Positions 5,947-9,018 of a stretch of 9,018 nt of DNA are shown piece by piece (within the stretch, counting starts at the first letter, position 1; each line of letters begins with the position of its first letter). Under the pieces are notes generated by a model. It had not been told where the DNA came from, ran no database searches, and saw only the letters and a program-made list of their open reading frames with translations. The stretch is taken from positions 1 to 9,018 of the forward strand of contig LZRQ01000142.1 in the NCBI GenBank assembly GCA_002159155.1, read 5' to 3'. Source of the DNA: Firmicutes bacterium ZCTH02-B6. Its GTDB lineage: Bacteria > Bacillota > Limnochordia > Limnochordales > ZCTH02-B6. The position numbers were made by a program, and so were the translations under genes.

Positions 5947-6749
5947 TCGCGCTGGAGCAAGCTCGGCTGCATCTGGAGCAGTTGGGACTGACCCAATCGG
6001 CGGCCATGCTGGACAGCCGGCTGCAGCATGCGACGCAGAAGGAGTTGCCGTACGTCGAGTTCCTGGTGGATTTGCTGCGCGTGGAGGTGGCCGCACGCCG
6101 TGAGCGATACCTCAAGGCACGCACGCGGCTGGCCCACTTCCCCTTTCACCGGACGCTGGAGCAGTTTGATTTCTCTTTCCAGCCATCCGTGGATGAACGG
6201 CTGGTCCACGAGCTGGCAACGCTCAGTTTCGTGACCGACGGCGCCAACGTGATTCTCCTCGGTCCGCCCGGCGTGGGGAAAACCCACCTAGCGGTGGCGC
6301 TGGGGGTGAAGGCGATTGAGGCGGGGTTTGGCGTCTATTTCGTGCGGGCGCACCAACTGCTGGAGGACCTCCGCCAAGCCCAGGCGGAGCACCGTCTGGA
6401 GCGTCGCATGCGGGTCTATCTGGCGCCGAAGGTCTTGATCATCGACGAATTCGGCGTGTGGCCGTACGAGCGGACTGCGGCGACGGCGCTGTTTGCGCTG
6501 GTCTCAGCCCGATACGAGAAGGGCGCCTCGGTCATCCTCACGTCGAACAAGCCCTTTGCCGAATGGGGCGAAGTGCTGGGCGACGCGGTGGTGGCGACGG
6601 CCATCCTGGACCGGCTGCTGCACCACTGCCACGTCCTCAACATCCGGGGTGAAAGCTACCGCCTGCGGGAAAAGAAGCGCGCCGGGCTCTTCGGAGGGCT
6701 TCTGCCGCCACAGGAGGTGATGAAGCCGCCAACCGGATCGGGAGATTAG
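5943..6749 (+). CDS. istB: IS21 helper ATPase IstB
   Basis: A 268-residue AAA+ ATPase that selects target DNA and activates IstA, related to DnaC. Walker A is at 107-114 (GPPGVGKT), Walker B at 164-169 (VLIIDE, with D168 and E169), a sensor-like ILTSNKPF at 198-205 and a possible arginine finger in ILDRLL at R224. The N-terminal 100 residues form the usual helical IstB_N region (MLDSRLQHATQKELPYVEFL). The start ATG at 5943 overlaps the istA stop in ATGA, as is normal for this operon. The last 20 residues are glycine- and proline-rich and unremarkable. The stop is followed within about 10 nt by the right-end repeats of the element. No lesions are visible. Confidence 0.95.
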   Translation: MIALEQARLHLEQLGLTQSAAMLDSRLQHATQKELPYVEFLVDLLRVEVAARRERYLKARTRLAHFPFHRTLEQFDFSFQPSVDERLVHELATLSFVTDGANVILLGPPGVGKTHLAVALGVKAIEAGFGVYFVRAHQLLEDLRQAQAEHRLERRMRVYLAPKVLIIDEFGVWPYERTAATALFALVSARYEKGASVILTSNKPFAEWGEVLGDAVVATAILDRLLHHCHVLNIRGESYRLREKKRAGLFGGLLPPQEVMKPPTGSGD

Positions 6750-6756
6750 GTTCCTT

Positions 6757-6813
6757 GGGGTGGGTCAGTTTCCAATCGCCACCAAGTGGATCAGGTTGAA
6801 ATCGCCGTTGACA
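6757..6813 (+). repeat. Right end of IS21 element B with tandem repeats
   Basis: Two units with a 26-bp period, at 6760-6780 and 6786-6806, share GTGG-TCAG, a central TT and ATCGCC. They are followed by GTTGACA, ending in the terminal ACA. They are the inverted counterparts of the left-end units and are likely IstA binding sites. Confidence 0.8.
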
Positions 6814-6817
6814 GGGT
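6814..6817 (+). repeat. Target duplication GGGT, right copy
   Basis: GGGT directly follows the terminal ACA of IS21 element B and matches 4599-4602. On the minus strand it reads ACCC and belongs to codons 50-51 of the interrupted istA. Confidence 0.85.
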
Positions 6818-6964
6818 AAGCCGGTACTCCCACGGGCCCGCATTTTGCAGGGCTTTCCGTACGGTCTTGCGAGAATGGTGGAGCTCCTTGGCTATTTTGC
6901 GGATCGACCAGTCTTCCCGGAAATAAAGATGTCGTATAAACTCGATATCGGCCACCTTGAGCAT
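6814..6964 (-). pseudogene. istA: Old IS21 istA, N-terminal fragment
   Basis: The start of an IstA protein on the minus strand: ATG 6964-6962 (MLKVADIEFIRHLYF), preceded by GGGGGAGAGGAG. Fifty residues are present, including a helix-turn-helix at about 19-38 (SIRKIAKELHHSRKTVRKAL), the usual IstA N-terminal DNA-binding domain. The frame runs into the GGGT duplication after EYRLT, then into IS21 element B. It continues in the same frame at 4602 downwards. A short helix-turn-helix peptide could still be made from this start, with a few foreign residues from the inserted element, but no function is implied. Confidence 0.85.
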
Positions 6965-7093
6965 CTCCTCTCCCCCTGACTTCCAGAAGTTTGTATTCTC
7001 CCAAGAGTCAGGGTAGCAGATTCGGTGCTCGGGGTGGTCCCTTTTTGATGATCACCGGCCCGTCAACGGTTCCCTTTTAAGTTAGCGAATACA
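6965..7093 (-). repeat. Terminal region of the old IS21 element
   Basis: Upstream of the old istA start, the minus strand carries two similar blocks, CTTAAAAGGGAACCG (7078-7064) and CATCAAAAAGGGACCACC (7052-7035). Repeated end units of this kind are characteristic of IS21 termini. A TGT at 7093-7091 (TGTATTCGC) is the best candidate for the outermost bases. The partner end is lost, so neither the boundary nor a target duplication can be confirmed. Confidence 0.6.
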
Positions 7094-7251
7094 GGTTGAT
7101 GAGGTCATCGTTTGTGATGGAGGACGTTGCCATGCCGGGGGTGTTGACGGGAGGGCATTGGGGAAATCGAGGAAGGAACTGAGTCCCAAGGGCAAGGGAT
7201 TCTAGCACTTGAGAGGCGGCCGTGCCTGACATTGCGCACTTCATAAGGTGA
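7094..7251. other. Intergenic, nothing recognised
   Basis: Between the old IS21 terminus and the terminator of the outer-membrane protein gene I see no convincing coding sequence, RNA gene or repeat. It is presumably ancestral chromosomal sequence downstream of that gene. Confidence 0.5.
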
Positions 7252-7281
7252 TGAGAAAAGGCTCCGGGAGATCCGGAGCCT
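7252..7281 (-). terminator. Rho-independent terminator of the outer-membrane protein gene
   Basis: On the minus strand a 9-bp stem, AGGCTCCGG (7281-7273) with CCGGAGCCT (7267-7259), has a short loop and is followed by TTTTCTC. It lies about 66 nt beyond the stop codon at 7348-7350 and faces the correct way to end that transcript. Confidence 0.85.
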
Positions 7282-7347
7282 GAAACGTAGCGCTCGTCGC
7301 GTGCCTCGGCGTGGAATGCGACGTGTCGTGCGACGATGTGTTGCATC

Positions 7348-7980
7348 CTAGAAGCTGTAAACCAACCCAACCCCGATGGCGAAGCCGTTGGCGTCCACCT
7401 TCGTGTAAGGGTCCGGGTAAGGGGTAGAAGGCTTGTCCAAGTCGGCTGAGAACGACCGATAGTTGACCACGGCTTCTAGGCTAAGGTGCTCCGTGAGCTC
7501 AGCATCGAGCCGAGCTCCCACAAGGAAACCTACGGCAGACTTGATCTTCTGTTCATCCAGCAGCACCACCTTGTTGGTTCTGCCGCTGTAGGAACCTACT
7601 CCTGCCTCCAGCAGCGCTCGCCAGTTGTCCTGGGCGGCTACCTGATAATCGACCACAGCCAGGTAACCCGTGGCGGATATCTCTGATTCTTCCTTTGGCA
7701 CCCCAGAGTACTCATTGGAAAACTTAAAACCGAAGCTATCCACCATCAGGCCGGCAGCGAACCGGTCGTTGAACCAGTAGCGGCCACCCACATGCCAACC
7801 AACTCCGGAGGTGGACTGGTCAAGGGAAGGAGACTCGCCGCCGGAGTACTTGAGATTTATCGTATTGTGCGTGACGCCACCGTAGAATTCAAACTTGGAA
7901 TCGGCTGCCTGGACCATGCTGGGCCAAGCTGCTACTGCCAGCAGAGTGACCGCGAGCACGATCACCTTGACGAACCTCAT
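7348..7980 (-). CDS. Small outer-membrane beta-barrel protein
   Basis: A 210-residue predicted outer-membrane protein. A classic signal peptide occupies residues 1-25: MRFVK, a hydrophobic core IVLAVTLLAVAAW, then VQA before AD at 26-27. The mature part alternates short amphipathic strands and turns (FEFYGGVTHNTINLKY, GVGWHVGGRYWFNDRFAAGL, GYLAVVDYQVA, LEAGVGSYSG, VGFLVGARLDAELTEHLSLEAVVNYRSF). It ends in GFAIGVGLVYSF, with the terminal Phe expected of a BAM-recognised beta-signal. Size and pattern suit the eight-stranded OmpA/OmpW-like or opacity-type barrels; the specific role is unknown. ATG 7980 is chosen because it begins the signal peptide and has AGGGAGGT about 11 nt upstream. The frame is open further upstream but that extension is not signal-like. 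It has its own promoter and terminator, so it is monocistronic. It is the only non-IS gene seen and implies a diderm host. Confidence 0.8.
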   Translation of the reverse strand: MRFVKVIVLAVTLLAVAAWPSMVQAADSKFEFYGGVTHNTINLKYSGGESPSLDQSTSGVGWHVGGRYWFNDRFAAGLMVDSFGFKFSNEYSGVPKEESEISATGYLAVVDYQVAAQDNWRALLEAGVGSYSGRTNKVVLLDEQKIKSAVGFLVGARLDAELTEHLSLEAVVNYRSFSADLDKPSTPYPDPYTKVDANGFAIGVGLVYSF

Positions 7981-8102
7981 AATGACCACGGACCTCCCTC
8001 GAAACCTCTCAGTCTCTCGGATCTCTTGGATCAGTCGTACGCGCTTTGGTTTCGTTTGTCGCCGGCTCCCTGCATATCTCGCCTCCCTTATCCGCATTCT
8101 GA
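7981..8102 (-). promoter_or_regulatory. Long structured 5' leader of the outer-membrane protein gene
   Basis: From the predicted start near 8102 to the ATG is about 120 nt. It contains a 7-bp inverted repeat, CGAAACC (8000-8006) with GGTTTCG (8048-8054), whose inner part includes GATC-CAAGA-GATC. The 3' arm of this structure lies beside the ribosome binding site at 7991-8000, so folding could affect translation. A small-RNA target or thermosensor role is possible but unproven. Confidence 0.4.
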
Positions 8103-8108
8103 TTTCTT

Positions 8109-8137
8109 ATCATAGCTTATCGTTCGTTGTCGTTCAA
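8109..8137 (-). promoter_or_regulatory. Sigma-A/sigma-70-type promoter of the outer-membrane protein gene
   Basis: On the minus strand TTGAAC (8137-8132) and TATGAT (8114-8109) are separated by exactly 17 nt. They match the consensus at 4 of 6 and 5 of 6 positions. Transcription would start near 8102. The promoter lies 20-50 bp from the start of the divergent IS256 element B. Confidence 0.7.
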
Positions 8138-8182
8138 TCCCGGTGATGGCTTAATCTGTCTGTAAAAAGCGAGTGGTCTGGA

Positions 8183-8198
8183 CTACCATCGGTGGTAG
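8183..8198. repeat. Short inverted repeat near the IS256 element B left end
   Basis: CTACCA-TCGG-TGGTAG forms a 6-bp hairpin or dyad about 40 bp upstream of the transposase start and about 45 bp upstream of the outer-membrane gene promoter. It could be a protein-binding site or part of the IS terminus. Confidence 0.4.
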
Positions 8199-8239
8199 GA
8201 GAAAAAACCGAAAGGGACACACCGAGGAGGCCCAGACCT

Positions 8240-9018
8240 ATGACAAGGATACCACCTGCCGAGCAGCTTGGGCAATTGGCCGAGCAATTGGCGATGGGGG
8301 CAAGGCAAGGAACGGAGGCCGAAGACCTCACCAGCACGCTCGTCCGACTGGGAGCTCGTAAACTCATCGAAGAGCTGTTGGAAGCGGAAACGTCGGACAT
8401 CCTGGGCGGCCGGGGCCGCTATGAACGGCGTCATGCAGGCCAGCAGGGTCTCCGCAACGGGTACAAGAGACGGCATATCGATTGTGCGGAAGGCCGGCTA
8501 GAGATTGAGGTCCCCCAAATTCGCGGCGTGCAAGGCGTCTGCCAGCCTGCGCTATGGGCAGCCCTTCAGCGCCGTACCGACGTACTCGAACGATTGGTCG
8601 TGGAAATGTACGTGCGGGGGCTGTCGACCCGGGACATTGAGGATGCGCTGCAAGAACTTGGCGGCGAAGGGGTCTGCCTGCTGTCGCACGCCAGCGTCAG
8701 CCGGCTAAGCGAGCAGCTGTGGGAGGAGTACGAGGCCTTCAGCGAGCGGGACCTGTCGGGTTTTGACGTGGTGTACCTGTTTGCCGACGGCGTGTACGAG
8801 TCTGTGCGGCAGCAGGCAGGGTTGCAGCAGGCGATTCTCGTTACCTGGGCCATTCTGCGGGACGGGTGCAAGGTACTGCTGCACATGAGCTTGGGGAGCA
8901 AAGAGAGCGAACGGGACTGGTTGGAGCACTTCCGCAGTCTGGTTCGGCGGGGTCTGCGCCCGCCGCTGACGGTGACCACGGATGGGGCACCGGGGCTGAT
9001 CAAAGCCGTCGAGACCAT
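8240..9018 (+). CDS. IS256/mutator-type transposase, C-terminus outside window
   Basis: An open frame begins at ATG 8240, nine bases after GAGGAGG (8224-8230), and reaches the window edge without a stop, giving 259 residues. The N-terminus (MTRIPPAEQLGQLAEQL) is followed by a segment with the family pattern of Tyr-Glu-Arg and GLRNGYKRR, which corresponds to the RNGYR motif of IS256 transposases. Then come VEMYVRGLSTRDIEDAL and LLSHASVSRLSEQL. Two catalytic Asp residues are visible: D183 (YLFADGVYESVR) and D248 (VTTDGAPGLIKAVE). The 65-residue spacing is the family norm. The catalytic Glu, about 100 residues further on, is outside the window. No lesion is seen, and the first Asp sits in ADGVYE rather than the LDAxYxKxR of element A, as in a separate mutator subgroup. 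Confidence 0.88.
   Translation, partial: MTRIPPAEQLGQLAEQLAMGARQGTEAEDLTSTLVRLGARKLIEELLEAETSDILGGRGRYERRHAGQQGLRNGYKRRHIDCAEGRLEIEVPQIRGVQGVCQPALWAALQRRTDVLERLVVEMYVRGLSTRDIEDALQELGGEGVCLLSHASVSRLSEQLWEEYEAFSERDLSGFDVVYLFADGVYESVRQQAGLQQAILVTWAILRDGCKVLLHMSLGSKESERDWLEHFRSLVRRGLRPPLTVTTDGAPGLIKAVET

Larger units (their letters stand above)
4603..6813 (+). mobile_element. Complete IS21-family element B, nested in an older IS21
   Basis: The element is 2211 bp, starts with TGT (4603) and ends with ACA (6813). Its ends carry related repeats: TGATCCA at 4623-4629 and TGACCCACCCC at 4648-4658 on the left correspond, inverted, to TGGATCA at 6787-6793 and GGGGTGGGTCA at 6757-6767 on the right. It contains an intact istA and istB with overlapping start and stop. 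The flanking GGGT duplication and the restored host frame make the boundaries secure. Both genes look functional, so the element may still be mobile or be a recent arrival. Confidence 0.9.
8160..9018 (+). mobile_element. IS256/mutator-type element B, left part
   Basis: The left end is not precisely placed, but should lie between the promoter at 8132-8137 and the transposase ribosome binding site. The most likely start is near 8155-8165, around TCTGTCTGTAAAAAGCG. A short inverted repeat, CTACCA (8183-8188) with TGGTAG (8193-8198), occurs between this end and the gene. The element continues past the right edge of the window. It is a different subgroup from IS256 element A. Confidence 0.6.

Noticed and set aside
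7077..7370. A minus-strand open frame of 97 codons downstream of the outer-membrane protein gene
   Set aside because: It overlaps the end of that gene and runs through a strong terminator and the old IS21 terminus; no family resemblance and no good ribosome binding site.
8134..8476. Minus-strand frames opposite the second IS256 transposase
   Set aside because: They are shadows of the plus-strand transposase, which carries the catalytic motifs and ribosome binding site.
1..9018. CRISPR array, tRNA or rRNA genes, defence genes
   Set aside because: No regularly spaced repeats, no cloverleaf or rRNA-like segments, and no recognisable defence proteins were seen.

Overview
This window is an insertion-sequence (IS) graveyard with one ordinary gene. 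Base composition is GC-rich throughout. The only non-IS gene (7348-7980, minus strand) encodes a small outer-membrane beta-barrel with a signal peptide and a C-terminal Phe, so the host should have an outer membrane. The IS families (ISLre2, IS110, IS256, IS21) and the strong AAGGAGG-type ribosome binding sites recall Bacillota. A GC-rich diderm Bacillota lineage fits best, but that assignment is inference.

Layout. (1) 1-1143, minus: ISLre2-family transposase, running off the left edge and broken by a -1 frameshift near 814-817. (2) 1331-2890, plus: an apparently complete IS110 element, with a serine/DEDD recombinase at 1668-2891 preceded by about 330 nt of structured leader. I read the leader as the bridge RNA, because short segments match the element's two ends and the two flanking target halves. 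(3) About 1315-4267: an IS256 element on the minus strand. Its distal terminal repeat appears to have been split by the IS110 insertion, and its transposase carries an in-frame amber codon. (4) 4268-7093, minus: remains of an older IS21 element. Its istA gene is interrupted by (5) 4603-6813, plus: a complete second IS21 element with intact istA and istB, flanked by the 4-bp direct repeat GGGT. Removing the insert and one GGGT restores the old istA reading frame exactly. (6) 7348-7980: the outer-membrane protein gene, with a sigma-A-like promoter at 8109-8137 and a terminator at 7252-7281. (7) From about 8160 to the right edge, plus: a second, unrelated IS256/mutator-type element with an open transposase frame.

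The order of events can be partly read. The old IS21 came before the second IS21 that sits inside it. The old istA was cut on its other side by the IS256 element, probably with a deletion since no target duplication or missing istA half is visible. IS110 then landed in the IS256 terminal repeat. The most informative part is 1315-1667 with 2872-2898: a readable candidate bridge RNA, its target, its donor ends and a junction promoter that would form only in the excised circle.
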